Assembly (NCBI GenBank): GCA_026391805.1
Contig: JAPLDJ010000008.1
Location: 1-59,200, forward strand
Length of the DNA stretch: 59,200 nt
Direction: 5' to 3'
From: Bacteroidota bacterium
GTDB taxonomy: Bacteria > Bacteroidota > Bacteroidia > Bacteroidales > FEN-979
The notes under the pieces are model-generated. The model was not told the origin of the DNA, searched no databases, and worked only from the letters and a program-made list of their open reading frames with translations. The translations under genes were made by a program, and so were the position numbers. Below are positions 1 to 7,262 of this stretch, piece after piece. Every line of letters starts with the position of its first letter. Position 1 is the stretch's first letter.

Positions 1-165
1 CAGAATATTTTCCTTTGTGCGACTTTGTGTGTACCTGCCTGCCGGCAGGCAGGCTTCGAGTCCTTTGTGGTTCAATCACTTAAAATTTAACCACAAAGGC
101 CACAAAGGTCTTCACAAAGGCGAATAAGGACTTTTTAGTCACCCCCACGGGGGTTGAGGTGCTTG
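1..165. repeat. Partial copy of MITE-like repeat element, left edge of window
   Basis: Non-coding stretch built of repeats. Positions 34-53 are a perfect 20-bp GC-rich palindrome. Positions 62-72 (CCTTTGTGGTT) and 89-99 (AACCACAAAGG) form a perfect 11-bp inverted repeat. The stretch ends at 131-161 with a segment starting CTTTTTAGTCACCCCC that resembles the right end of the element at 54654-54887, which carries the same palindrome. The left end lies outside the window. From 166 to 313 I see no gene, only the leader of the next CDS. Confidence 0.55.
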
Positions 166-313
166 GGTTAATTCCCTGCTGTTTGCAGCGAATAATAATT
201 TTGTTCCACTGATACCTCGCTGCTCTGCGGCGAGGAGGTTCATTGTTTGCAAATTGCAACTATAGTTCTTAACGATAACGGCAAAACGACCCCACAGTGA
301 AAAAAATCAGATT

Positions 314-1000
314 ATGAAGACATTTACCTTATTGTTCGCAATGATCCTTGGGCTTGGCATCGGGCAAAGAGTGACAGCCCAGAATAAAGATGCTGAAGTA
401 TCGGAGATTGTAAACCAGATCATCCAGGCACGGAAGACCAGCGTTGAACTTCTCCCGAAATATACCTGGACCTCCCGGACGGAAGTTTTAAAATCAAAAG
501 AGATCATGAACATCATGATCGAGAAGAATCAATATAATGCGCAGGGTCAGCTCGTTCAGAAGGTGCTGAACGAAAAGGGCGCTAAAATGCCTACGGCCTT
601 CATCATTAAAGAGATTGCAGAATCGGAAAAAGAAAGCATGGAGAAATTTCTTTTTGGCTTGCGGGATTTCCTTAAAAAATACTCCTTGCAGGAACCCGAC
701 AAAGTCGACCATTTCATTTCAGGAGCTGCCTGGAAGGTTTCCGATTCAACGCACGAGTTTATTTTTACCGGGAGGAACGTCGAGGAACAGGGCGATGAGC
801 TGGTATGGATGGTGGAAGACAGGAATTACAGTACCGCCAAAATAGAGGTCCGCACCGTTTTTGAAGGAGACCTCGTTTCCTTTACCGCGACCTTTCTGAG
901 ACTCAAGGATGGATTGAATTACATGGCCTATGCGGAGGCACGGATCCCGGCAAAGAACATCACCCTCCAGATTCAGAATTACGATTATTGCCAGGAATGA
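314..1000 (+). CDS. Secreted protein of unknown function
   Basis: The 228-residue product starts with a clear signal peptide (about residues 1-23, ending TAQ), so it is probably exported to the periplasm or surface. The mature part is mixed charged sequence without membrane segments, Cys motifs or a catalytic signature that I recognise. The ATG at 314 was chosen because it places the hydrophobic leader at the N-terminus. It is monocistronic, with more than 100 bp before the next gene. I do not recognise the family. Confidence 0.75.
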   Translation: MKTFTLLFAMILGLGIGQRVTAQNKDAEVSEIVNQIIQARKTSVELLPKYTWTSRTEVLKSKEIMNIMIEKNQYNAQGQLVQKVLNEKGAKMPTAFIIKEIAESEKESMEKFLFGLRDFLKKYSLQEPDKVDHFISGAAWKVSDSTHEFIFTGRNVEEQGDELVWMVEDRNYSTAKIEVRTVFEGDLVSFTATFLRLKDGLNYMAYAEARIPAKNITLQIQNYDYCQE

Positions 1001-1082
1001 TTTTTTATCGTTAATTTGCTGCCCGGATCAACCGGACTATTATGCCATTCAGTGAACGATAACATGCTTTTACAATAGCCTA

Positions 1083-1110
1083 ATTCTTCATTCTTCATTC
1101 CTCATTTTAT
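1083..1110. repeat. Heptanucleotide array (unit ATTCTTC)
   Basis: Four successive 7-bp units (ATTCTTC, ATTCTTC, ATTCCTC, ATTTTAT) stand just before the ATG at 1118. This is one of many period-7 spacer arrays in the window. Confidence 0.6.
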
Positions 1111-1117
1111 AGAAACC

Positions 1118-1570
1118 ATGAATGCAGCCCATCTTCACCTGATCTTCAACCATCTGCCAATCGTTGGACTTGGTTTTGCCATTCTGTTCAATCTTTTTGC
1201 CATTTTCAGGAAAAGCCCGGAATTCATGAAGGTTTCCTGCTGGTTTTACATCCTGATCGGGTTATTATCCGCTTTACCGATAATTACAGGTGATGGTGCC
1301 GGGGAAATCATAAAAACCTGGCCGGGGATCAGCAATGATGCCATCGAATACCATGAAACCTGGGGTTATGCGTTCTTCTACGGACTTATTGCGATCGGCG
1401 CCCTGGCCATCGCTGCATTGTGGTTTTCAAGGAAAAATGAGCTGCTTCTGAAAAAGTTCCTCACAGCCCTGCTGGTAGTGGCAGTATTGGCCATATTCCT
1501 TGCATTCCAGGCCGGCACAACCGGCGGAAAGATCAGGCATCCCGAAATTGAACAGGGTGCGATGAAGTAG
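1118..1570 (+). CDS. DUF2231-like four-helix membrane protein
   Basis: The 150-residue product has four predicted membrane helices (about 8-28, 38-58, 85-105, 115-135). It opens with HLHLIFNHLPIVG, which resembles the His/Pro-rich first helix of DUF2231-type inner-membrane proteins; some members of that family are thought to interact with haem or cytochromes. The C-terminus (TTGGKIRHPEI) is soluble and also typical of the group. The function is unknown; the family assignment rests on motif resemblance only. Confidence 0.65.
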   Translation: MNAAHLHLIFNHLPIVGLGFAILFNLFAIFRKSPEFMKVSCWFYILIGLLSALPIITGDGAGEIIKTWPGISNDAIEYHETWGYAFFYGLIAIGALAIAALWFSRKNELLLKKFLTALLVVAVLAIFLAFQAGTTGGKIRHPEIEQGAMK

Positions 1571-1580
1571 AAGGCAGAAA

Positions 1581-1859
1581 TTATTTTGAACGATCCTTCC
1601 AGTTCCACCATTTCAGCTTCTCATGGTCGCGGTGTTCCTGTTCGGTTTCTGCATAATAAATGGCACAGCGGAAACAGTAAAGAAGGCAGCGGTCCTGGAC
1701 TAATCCGGCGTACCTGTTGGAGCGATGGTATAAGATATCAGGATCTTTTCCCCTCAGGTCATCAATACGGGTAATACCGGTTGCCATAAGATCATTGGCG
1801 ATGGACTTACCAACGCCGGGAATCTGCATCAGCTCTTTGACGAAATTGTATATACACAA
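1581..1859 (-). CDS. Cdd1-like helix-hairpin-helix protein, start uncertain
   Basis: The product has about 92 residues. It carries a helix-hairpin-helix (MQIPGVGKSIANDLMATGI) followed by the DLRGKDPDILY and QDRCLLYCFRCAIYYA segments and a KLKWWNWKD tail, which is the layout of the small Cdd1 family (pathogenicity locus/helix-hairpin-helix proteins, function unknown). The only upstream start in frame is TTG at 1859, two bases from the edge of the inserted cassette at 1863; an internal ATG sits near 1829. An in-frame TAA lies directly upstream in both the present and the reconstructed pre-insertion sequence. The gene may therefore have lost its native start and be decaying. Confidence 0.55.
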   Translation of the reverse strand: MCIYNFVKELMQIPGVGKSIANDLMATGITRIDDLRGKDPDILYHRSNRYAGLVQDRCLLYCFRCAIYYAETEQEHRDHEKLKWWNWKDRSK

Positions 1860-1932
1860 ACGTTAGTGGCCATTCGAATTAAAACTTGTTCCAAAATCAT
1901 AATCTTTGTATCTTTGTTAAAACGGTTTGAAT

Positions 1933-2121
1933 ATGACGACAAAAGATATTAGAAAAGAGATAACCAGGGTTATTCAGCATGTTCCTGATGACTTTCTTAA
2001 CGAAATCCTTGATTATCTTAAAAAAATTGAGATGAAATCAGAAAAGGACATTGAATCCTTTACCCACTTGAAACAAATTTTTAAAGAAGATCAGGAACTT
2101 CTTGAAAAGCTTGCAAAATGA
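1933..2121 (+). CDS. Small antitoxin-like protein of a Doc-type pair
   Basis: The 62-residue, charged, helical product (MTTKDIRKEITRVIQHVPDD) resembles short DUF2281-like antitoxin partners. The ATG at 1933 is preferred to TTG 1927. Its stop overlaps the ATG of the following Doc fragment by four bases (ATGA), the usual translational coupling of a toxin-antitoxin pair. It is the intact gene of the cassette. The assignment is by context and composition, not by a diagnostic motif. Confidence 0.5.
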   Translation: MTTKDIRKEITRVIQHVPDDFLNEILDYLKKIEMKSEKDIESFTHLKQIFKEDQELLEKLAK

Positions 2122-2327
2122 TTGAAAGCCTGATTTCAAACCATCCATTTATTGATGGGAATAAAAGAATCGGGTTTGTCCTTATGAGATATTTTTTATT
2201 AGAGAATAATATAGATATCCAAGCAACACAATCTGAGAAATATGATTTCGTAATAAAAATTGCTAAAGGACAATCAAATCATAAAGAGATAAGCTGCTGG
2301 ATTTTAGAAAAATCTATAAAAATATAA
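2118..2327 (+). pseudogene. Truncated Doc/Fic-domain toxin (C-terminal part only)
   Basis: The 69-residue ORF begins MIESLISNHPFIDGNKRIGF. NHPFIDGNKR is the Fic/Doc active-site loop (HPFx[D/E]GNxR), which in Doc proteins of about 125 residues sits near residue 65-75. Roughly 60 N-terminal residues, including the helices before the catalytic loop, are missing, and no upstream frame supplies them because the antitoxin-like gene abuts. I read this as an internal deletion within a toxin-antitoxin cassette, leaving the antitoxin and a non-functional toxin tail. Confidence 0.65.
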
Positions 2328-2340
2328 TTTGAACGGCCAC

Positions 2341-2433
2341 TAACGTGCCGCTAAGCCCAATGCTTCCCACACCCGCGATCGCATACGCGATCACAGGACT
2401 CACGCACTGGGCTTTAGCGGCCAGGCGGCGTTA
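2341..2433. repeat. attC-like folded site
   Basis: A 93-bp imperfect palindrome begins TAACG and ends GCGTTA. Its long arms are 2347-2363 (GCCGCTAAGCCCAATGC) and 2404-2421 (GCACTGGGCTTTAGCGGC), complementary except for one extra unpaired A and one mismatch. An extrahelical base is characteristic of attC sites. The apical part contains a second small hairpin (GATCGC/GCGATC). Length and end sequences fit attC. Confidence 0.55.
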
Positions 2434-2495
2434 CCCTTCAGCACAACAAATATTCTCAGGAAAATGATCGGGTGCGCGCATCAGGATAAAAGCTG

Positions 2496-2523
2496 CTCAC
2501 TACTCACCACTCACTTCTCACTT
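2496..2523. repeat. Heptanucleotide array (unit CTCACTN)
   Basis: Four 7-bp units in a row (CTCACTA, CTCACCA, CTCACTT, CTCACTT) lie in the spacer between the cassette and the START-domain gene. Confidence 0.6.
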
Positions 2524-2600
2524 TCCATTATCCATTGGTGGGTAATTTTTCACAAAAAACCAGCAAAAAAGCTTTAATTTGCATCACCAACTCAGGCGTT

Positions 2601-3218
2601 ATGAGTCATTGCAGGCCTCGTTTTATTTTGCCGTTCTTTATATCCCTGGTGCTCTCCTTTTCAGCGGTTGCCCAAACCTGGGAGTTCAACAAACAGAAGG
2701 AAGGCATCATCATGTACACGCGCAAGGAGGCCGGAAAGCCCCTGAAAGCCTATAAAGGAGTCACCGACATCCATGCACCGGCTGAGAAGGTTTTCGCGTA
2801 TATTGAAGACGTTAACAATACGCTCTGGTGGGATAAGAACCTCAGCGAGATCAAGGTGTTGCTTTATGAAAAAAACAACCGGGCGCAGTTCTACCTGGTG
2901 TTTGGTCTTCCATGGCCGATTTCCGACCGCGACCTGTGCGTGGAGTCAAAGGTTACAATTGACGAAGTAACCGGTATCAACAAGATAACCTCTACCCCGG
3001 TGTCAGGAGTCATACCTGAACGCAGCGACAAAATACGCATCAAAGAGTACCACCAGACCTGGATCATCCGGCCTGCAGGCAAAGATCTGACACATGTGGA
3101 ACTTGAAGGTTATGTTGACCCGGCCGGCAGTATCCCCGACTGGATCACCAATATGCTGATCGTAGATTCGCCTTACAAAATCATCAGCGGGATCAAGCTG
3201 CAGCTGGAGAAGAAGTAG
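2601..3218 (+). CDS. Secreted START-domain lipid-binding-like protein
   Basis: The 205-residue product has an N-terminal signal peptide (residues 1-24, ending AVAQ) and then a START-type fold: W-E-F-N-K-Q-K-E-G-I near the start, YTR, APAEKVFAYIEDV, WWDKNLSEIKVL, FGLPWPISDRDL and a long C-terminal helix. START domains form a hydrophobic pocket for lipids; the ligand here is unknown. The frame is open to TTG 2535, but ATG 2601 is chosen because it puts the signal peptide at the N-terminus. Bacterial homologues are usually annotated only as START domain-containing. Confidence 0.75.
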   Translation: MSHCRPRFILPFFISLVLSFSAVAQTWEFNKQKEGIIMYTRKEAGKPLKAYKGVTDIHAPAEKVFAYIEDVNNTLWWDKNLSEIKVLLYEKNNRAQFYLVFGLPWPISDRDLCVESKVTIDEVTGINKITSTPVSGVIPERSDKIRIKEYHQTWIIRPAGKDLTHVELEGYVDPAGSIPDWITNMLIVDSPYKIISGIKLQLEKK

Positions 3219-3238
3219 GACAAACTTCCGCCCATAAC

Positions 3239-3287
3239 GTATGACTTATGACGTATGACATAAGACATAAGACATAGGTCATACGAA
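3239..3287. repeat. Heptanucleotide array (units CGTATGA/CATAAGA)
   Basis: Seven consecutive 7-bp units (CGTATGA, CTTATGA, CGTATGA, CATAAGA, CATAAGA, CATAGGT, CATACGA) lie between two convergent genes. The same unit family returns at 27018-27052, 37029-37063 and 37107-37155. Confidence 0.7.
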
Positions 3288-3326
3288 ACCTTCCGATTTC
3301 AAAAAATCTATTGAATTTATCGAACG

Positions 3327-4970
3327 TCAGTTCACTCCCACCCTTGCTGCAACTGCTGCAGGCGTGCATTCAGTCATCCTTTTATTGAATTCCTGTTCGC
3401 TTATATTTGCCATAGCTGTGACAGACCGGTTTGTGGCAGCTACGATGTAGGCCTTCTGCTTTTGAAAATGGATGAACATGGCCGCGAGGTTGACAGCCGC
3501 TTCGATCCCCATTGGATTCCGCAGGATGACCGTGAAGAACATCTTCCAGTATTGAAGACCGGTAGCCCTTGAAAATCCTGCTTCCCGGCAAACCCGCAGG
3601 AATGACCGCATGTAGATCAGCCAGGTGGAAAATGTGGGTTTGTGCCGGTACTTCGGCCGGATCTTAAGCCCGGTATAGGTTACCCGCCGGTAATAGTGAA
3701 CCGGATCGTAAACTGCATCAAGCACGCTGATGAAATTGTTCAGGATCTCCGTCCGGGGGATAAGGGTGACAAAATTCAGCCCACTGGTCATCTGATCGAT
3801 ATCCGTATCGTTCACCCACTGTGAAGTGGCGTAGAATAGCCTTCCTTCATCCTCGAGCCTCCGGGTCAGCTGGGTATTGGGAAGTGCATACAGCAAACCG
3901 ATCATGGCCATCGCAATGCCCGACTCCTGGATCGATGTTATCATATTCCCGGCAATCCGGCTGCTTTCACTGTCGAACCCGATGATGTACCCGCCATTGC
4001 TGACCATCCCATAGGAGAGGATCTTCCTGACAGCCTCCGTCACCGGCCTGTTGACATTCTGGGTCTTGTTGTTCAGCGCCAGGGTTTCGTTCTCGGGGGT
4101 TTCAATCCCAAGGAAGACGTACCGGAAATCGCATTCCTTCATCAGTTGCAGAAGTTCGTCGTCCTCGGCGAGGTTGACGGAAGCCTCGGTAGTGAAGAAA
4201 AAAGGAAATTTCCGTTCGACCGACCAGGCTTTGATCTCCCGCAGCAGTTCCTTGACCTTTTTCTTGTTGCCGATGAAATTGTCATCAACCATGTCGATGT
4301 GTCCGCGGTAGCCAAGGTCATACAGGGTCTGAAGTTCTTTCAGGATCTGCAGGTTGCTCTTAAACCTGGGTGTCCGGCCGAAGAGTTCGATCACATCACA
4401 GAATTCGCAGTTGAACGGACATCCGCGGATAAACTGCATGCCAATCATAATGTAGTTCCGGAAACGGATCAGGTCATAACGGGGAATCACCGATTCAAGC
4501 ATGTTTGCCCGCTCTTCCGACACATACGTGCCGGAGGTCGCTCCTTCCTGAAGATCCTTAAGGAACATCGGAATGGTAATTTCGCCTTCACCGAGGACCA
4601 GGAAGTCAGCCTTTTCGTAAAGAGCGGGCTGGGAGGTCGGATCTGGTCCGCCCACAACAATGATCTTCCCGAGATCGTGGGCACGGCCGATCAGTTCCAG
4701 TATGCTCTTTTGCTGTGGCAGCATGCCCCCGGTGCAGACGATGTCCGCCCAAAGCAGATGATTATCGAGCAGGGGTTCGACGTTTTCGTCAACCAGCCTG
4801 AACGTCCAGTTCTGGGGAAGCAGGCCGGCCACGGTCAAAAGCCCCAGCGGAGCAGCCGGGTACTTTGCACCAACGATATCACATACATCCTGATAATTCC
4901 AGAAACTGAATGCTGAGAATTTTGTCTGTACGAGCAGGCAGTTGGTGACTGCCCTTTGTAAGGTCCTCAT
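3327..4970 (-). CDS. B12-binding radical SAM protein with DUF4070-type C-terminus
   Basis: The 547-residue product has an N-terminal cobalamin-binding-like Rossmann domain (about residues 20-150, with GKIIVVGGPDPT and LVLGEGE) followed by a radical SAM core. The cluster motif is CPFNCEFC (Cys184, Cys188, Cys191), followed by VDDNFIGNKKK, TTEASVNL and LGIETP. The C-terminal 150 residues match the DUF4070 type of extension. Members include methylases such as the hopanoid C-2 methylase HpnP, but most are uncharacterised. The substrate cannot be read from sequence and no hopanoid genes are nearby. The gene lies 5 bp from the cold-shock gene and may be cotranscribed with it. Confidence 0.82.
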   Translation of the reverse strand: MRTLQRAVTNCLLVQTKFSAFSFWNYQDVCDIVGAKYPAAPLGLLTVAGLLPQNWTFRLVDENVEPLLDNHLLWADIVCTGGMLPQQKSILELIGRAHDLGKIIVVGGPDPTSQPALYEKADFLVLGEGEITIPMFLKDLQEGATSGTYVSEERANMLESVIPRYDLIRFRNYIMIGMQFIRGCPFNCEFCDVIELFGRTPRFKSNLQILKELQTLYDLGYRGHIDMVDDNFIGNKKKVKELLREIKAWSVERKFPFFFTTEASVNLAEDDELLQLMKECDFRYVFLGIETPENETLALNNKTQNVNRPVTEAVRKILSYGMVSNGGYIIGFDSESSRIAGNMITSIQESGIAMAMIGLLYALPNTQLTRRLEDEGRLFYATSQWVNDTDIDQMTSGLNFVTLIPRTEILNNFISVLDAVYDPVHYYRRVTYTGLKIRPKYRHKPTFSTWLIYMRSFLRVCREAGFSRATGLQYWKMFFTVILRNPMGIEAAVNLAAMFIHFQKQKAYIVAATNRSVTAMANISEQEFNKRMTECTPAAVAARVGVN

Positions 4971-4975
4971 TCCTG

Positions 4976-5167
4976 TCAGATAACTCTGACTTTTACTGCA
5001 TTCAGTCCTTTCTGACCTTTTTGTATTTCAAACTCTACCGCATCATTTTCCCGGATCGTTCCGGTTACGTCTGATTTGTGTACAAACAACTCTTCATTGG
5101 TTTCGTCAACTTTGATAAAACCAAATCCTCTCATTTCATTGAAAAATTTAACTGTTCCTGTTTTCAT
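4976..5167 (-). CDS. Cold-shock domain protein (CspA family)
   Basis: The 63-residue single OB-fold protein has an RNP1-type motif RGFGFIKV (about 13-20) and an RNP2-type motif LFVHKSD (about 27-33). It binds single-stranded RNA or DNA and acts as an RNA chaperone in the cytoplasm. It follows the DEAD-box helicase gene by 31 bp on the same strand, so the two RNA-remodelling proteins are probably expressed together from the promoter at 6507-6535. Confidence 0.93.
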   Translation of the reverse strand: MKTGTVKFFNEMRGFGFIKVDETNEELFVHKSDVTGTIRENDAVEFEIQKGQKGLNAVKVRVI

Positions 5168-5198
5168 TGTTTAAAATTTAAATTGTTCCCCTGTTTGT

Positions 5199-6347
5199 TT
5201 AATTTGTAAATGTTTGTGAAGAAAAGGGGTGTGTCTTTACAACATTTATTTCTTTATGAAGTACTTTATGGATATCCTTCAGGTAGGGTTTTTCATCTAC
5301 CGAACAAAACGACATGGCCGTACCCTTCACTCCTGCCCTTCCGGTTCTTCCGATACGGTGCACATAGGTTTCCGGGGTTTCGGGGATCTCATAATTGATA
5401 ACATGGCTGAGGCTTTCGATATCGATGCCCCTTGAGACAACATCCGTAGCAACAAGCACCCTGATCAACCCGTTCTTGAACCCTTTCAGGCTTCTTTCCC
5501 GGTTGTTCTGAGATTTATCGCCGTGAATGGCTTCTGCCCTGATCCCGTTTTTGTTGAGGTCCCTGGCAACCTTGTCGGCGCCATGTTTCGTGCGCGTGAA
5601 GACCAGTGCATGTTCGATGGTATCATCCTGCATGACATGCTTCAGCAAATACCGTTTGTCCTCTTTTTTAACGTAATAGACCGATTGTGTGATCAGTCCT
5701 GTAACCGAGGATTCGGGTGCTACGGAAACCGAAACCGGGTCGCGCAGGATCGAACCTGCAAGTTTCCGGATATCGGGCGTGATGGTTGCTGCAAAACACA
5801 GTGTCTGCCGTTTTGCCGGCAGCATGGCGACAACCTTTTTAATGTCGTTGATAAATCCCATATCGAGCATCCGGTCGGCTTCATCCAGTACAAAATAGCG
5901 GATGGTATCCAGGCTGATGATCCTCTGCTGGATCAGGTCAAGCAATCTTCCCGGGGTGGCAATGAGTATGTCAACGCCCCGCCTCAGCTTGTTCACCTGC
6001 GTATGCTGGGAAACACCGCCATAGACGCATGTATTCTTCAGCCCGGTGAGGGCGCCATAGGTACGGAAGCTCTCATCGATCTGGATTGCAAGTTCGCGGG
6101 TTGGCGCAAGTACAAGCGCTTTAATGCTCCCGTTTGATGAAGTGCCTTTTTCCAGGGCGATCTTCTGCAGGATCGGCAGCGCAAATGCAGCTGTTTTACC
6201 GGTTCCTGTCTGTGCACAACCAAAAAGATCTTTCCCGTTGAGGATATATGGAATGGATTGTTGCTGGATGCTGGTCGGGTTCAGATAACCTTCTTTTTTG
6301 ACCGAGTCAAGAAGGGATTTCATAAGATTCAAATTTTCAAAAGTCAT
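5199..6347 (-). CDS. DEAD-box RNA helicase
   Basis: The 382-residue product has the full DEAD-box set: Q motif (NPTSIQQQSIPYIL, about 24-37), motif I AQTGTGKT (about 45-52), PTRELA, TPGRLLDL, motif II LDEADRMLDMGF, motif III as AAT rather than SAT, and in the second RecA domain VATDVVSRGIDI and HRIGRTGRAG. It ends soon after the helicase core with only a short tail. It unwinds RNA duplexes using ATP, probably in ribosome assembly or RNA decay. ATG 6347 is chosen over TTG 6353. The 5' leader is about 150 bases. Confidence 0.93.
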   Translation of the reverse strand: MTFENLNLMKSLLDSVKKEGYLNPTSIQQQSIPYILNGKDLFGCAQTGTGKTAAFALPILQKIALEKGTSSNGSIKALVLAPTRELAIQIDESFRTYGALTGLKNTCVYGGVSQHTQVNKLRRGVDILIATPGRLLDLIQQRIISLDTIRYFVLDEADRMLDMGFINDIKKVVAMLPAKRQTLCFAATITPDIRKLAGSILRDPVSVSVAPESSVTGLITQSVYYVKKEDKRYLLKHVMQDDTIEHALVFTRTKHGADKVARDLNKNGIRAEAIHGDKSQNNRERSLKGFKNGLIRVLVATDVVSRGIDIESLSHVINYEIPETPETYVHRIGRTGRAGVKGTAMSFCSVDEKPYLKDIHKVLHKEINVVKTHPFSSQTFTN

Positions 6348-6506
6348 AATCAATTAGTAAAATATATAATGGTAACATAATGGGTATCTTCAGACAACTG
6401 CTAAAGACAGGGTCCCGTTTAACTTCAATGAAAGTTTTAGATTTTGCTGAACAGTAGGAGAGAAATTGTAAAGGCCAGAAGAACCAGTATCTTCATAAAA
6501 GTGCCG

Positions 6507-6535
6507 CAAAGGTAAACAATATATCCCGATTTCAA
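6507..6535 (-). promoter_or_regulatory. Bacteroidota-type promoter for helicase/csp
   Basis: Read on the minus strand, TTG (6535-6533) is followed after 18 bp by TACCTTTG (6514-6507), matching the TTG-N19-TAnnTTTG primary sigma consensus of this phylum. Transcription would start near 6500 and give a leader of about 150 bases before ATG 6347. The leader contains a short possible ORF beginning MKILVLLAF. Confidence 0.6.
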
Positions 6536-6576
6536 TATTTTATTTCATTATCAGGGGATTCCAGCAGAGAATAAAC

Positions 6577-7257
6577 TCACCCTCCAAACCTGTAACCGAT
6601 CCCTGACTCTGTGATCAACAGCTTCGGCTTAAGAGGATTGTCTTCAATTTTTTTCCTTAATTGTGCCACGAATACCCTCAGATATTGTGTCTGGTCGTGG
6701 TATCCCATCCCCCATATCTCTTTAAGGATATATTGATGCGTCAACACCCTGCCCTCGTATTTTACAAACAACGACAGCAGGGAAAATTCAGTCGGTGTAA
6801 GCTTTACAATTATTTCATCCTTACGGACGATATGGTTTTCAAGATCAATGGAAAGGGAACCGAATGAAACGATGGGCGTCACTGCCATTCCCTGGCTTTG
6901 CCTGATGGCCATCCGGATGCGTGCCAGCAACTCCCCTGTTCTGAAGGGCTTGGTCAGGTAATCGTTGGCGCCGTTGTCAAGCGCTTTGACGATATCATCC
7001 TCAGTATTTTTTACGGAAAGAATGATGATGGGTTTGAAATACCATTCCCGGAGTCTTTTAAGGATGTCAAGACCATCAAAATCCGGAAGACCCAGGTCCA
7101 GGATGATACAGGCAGGAAGAACAGATGCGGCAAGCGCCAGTCCTTCTTTTCCTGTTGATGCTTCGGCAATCCTGTACCCGTTTGCCGACAGGGTTATTTC
7201 CAGCAACATCCGGATCTGAATCTCATCATCAATTATAAGGATGGTATCCATTGACAT
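6577..7257 (-). CDS. kdpE: KdpE, response regulator of the potassium operon
   Basis: The 226-residue OmpR/PhoB-type regulator has a receiver domain (TILIIDDEIQIR acidic pair, phosphoacceptor in IILDLGLPDFDG, KPF Lys near residue 105) and a C-terminal winged helix ending GYRFGG. It is the last gene of kdpFABCDE, 5 bp after kdpD if ATG 7257 is used; TTG 7266 and ATG 7251 are alternatives. In characterised systems KdpD phosphorylates KdpE, which activates kdp transcription under potassium limitation. Confidence 0.93.
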   Translation of the reverse strand: MSMDTILIIDDEIQIRMLLEITLSANGYRIAEASTGKEGLALAASVLPACIILDLGLPDFDGLDILKRLREWYFKPIIILSVKNTEDDIVKALDNGANDYLTKPFRTGELLARIRMAIRQSQGMAVTPIVSFGSLSIDLENHIVRKDEIIVKLTPTEFSLLSLFVKYEGRVLTHQYILKEIWGMGYHDQTQYLRVFVAQLRKKIEDNPLKPKLLITESGIGYRFGG

Positions 7258-7262
7258 ATTTT

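Larger units (their letters stand above)
1863..2430. mobile_element. Integron-type gene cassette at a G|TTA site
   Basis: The segment starts TTAGTGGCC after CG and ends in an attC-like fold followed by GCG|TTA. Its first bases (CGTTAGTGGCC, 1861-1871) are the exact reverse complement of GGCCACTAACG (2335-2345). This is expected if the 5' end of a cassette completes the attC of its own circular form. The cassette carries one small ORF plus a toxin remnant in the + direction, toward the attC. No integrase is in the window, and the core sites match the GTTRRRY consensus only partly, so the call rests on architecture. Confidence 0.5.

Noticed and set aside
1861-2345. Insertion sequence with 11-bp terminal inverted repeats
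   Set aside because: The inverted ends do match, but there is no transposase or target duplication, and the right inverted end opens an attC-like fold, so a cassette explains the structure better.
4146-4916. A plus-strand ORF of 256 residues opposite the radical SAM gene
   Set aside because: The minus-strand gene has the CxxxCxxC cluster site and a complete domain order; the plus-strand frame has no motif.
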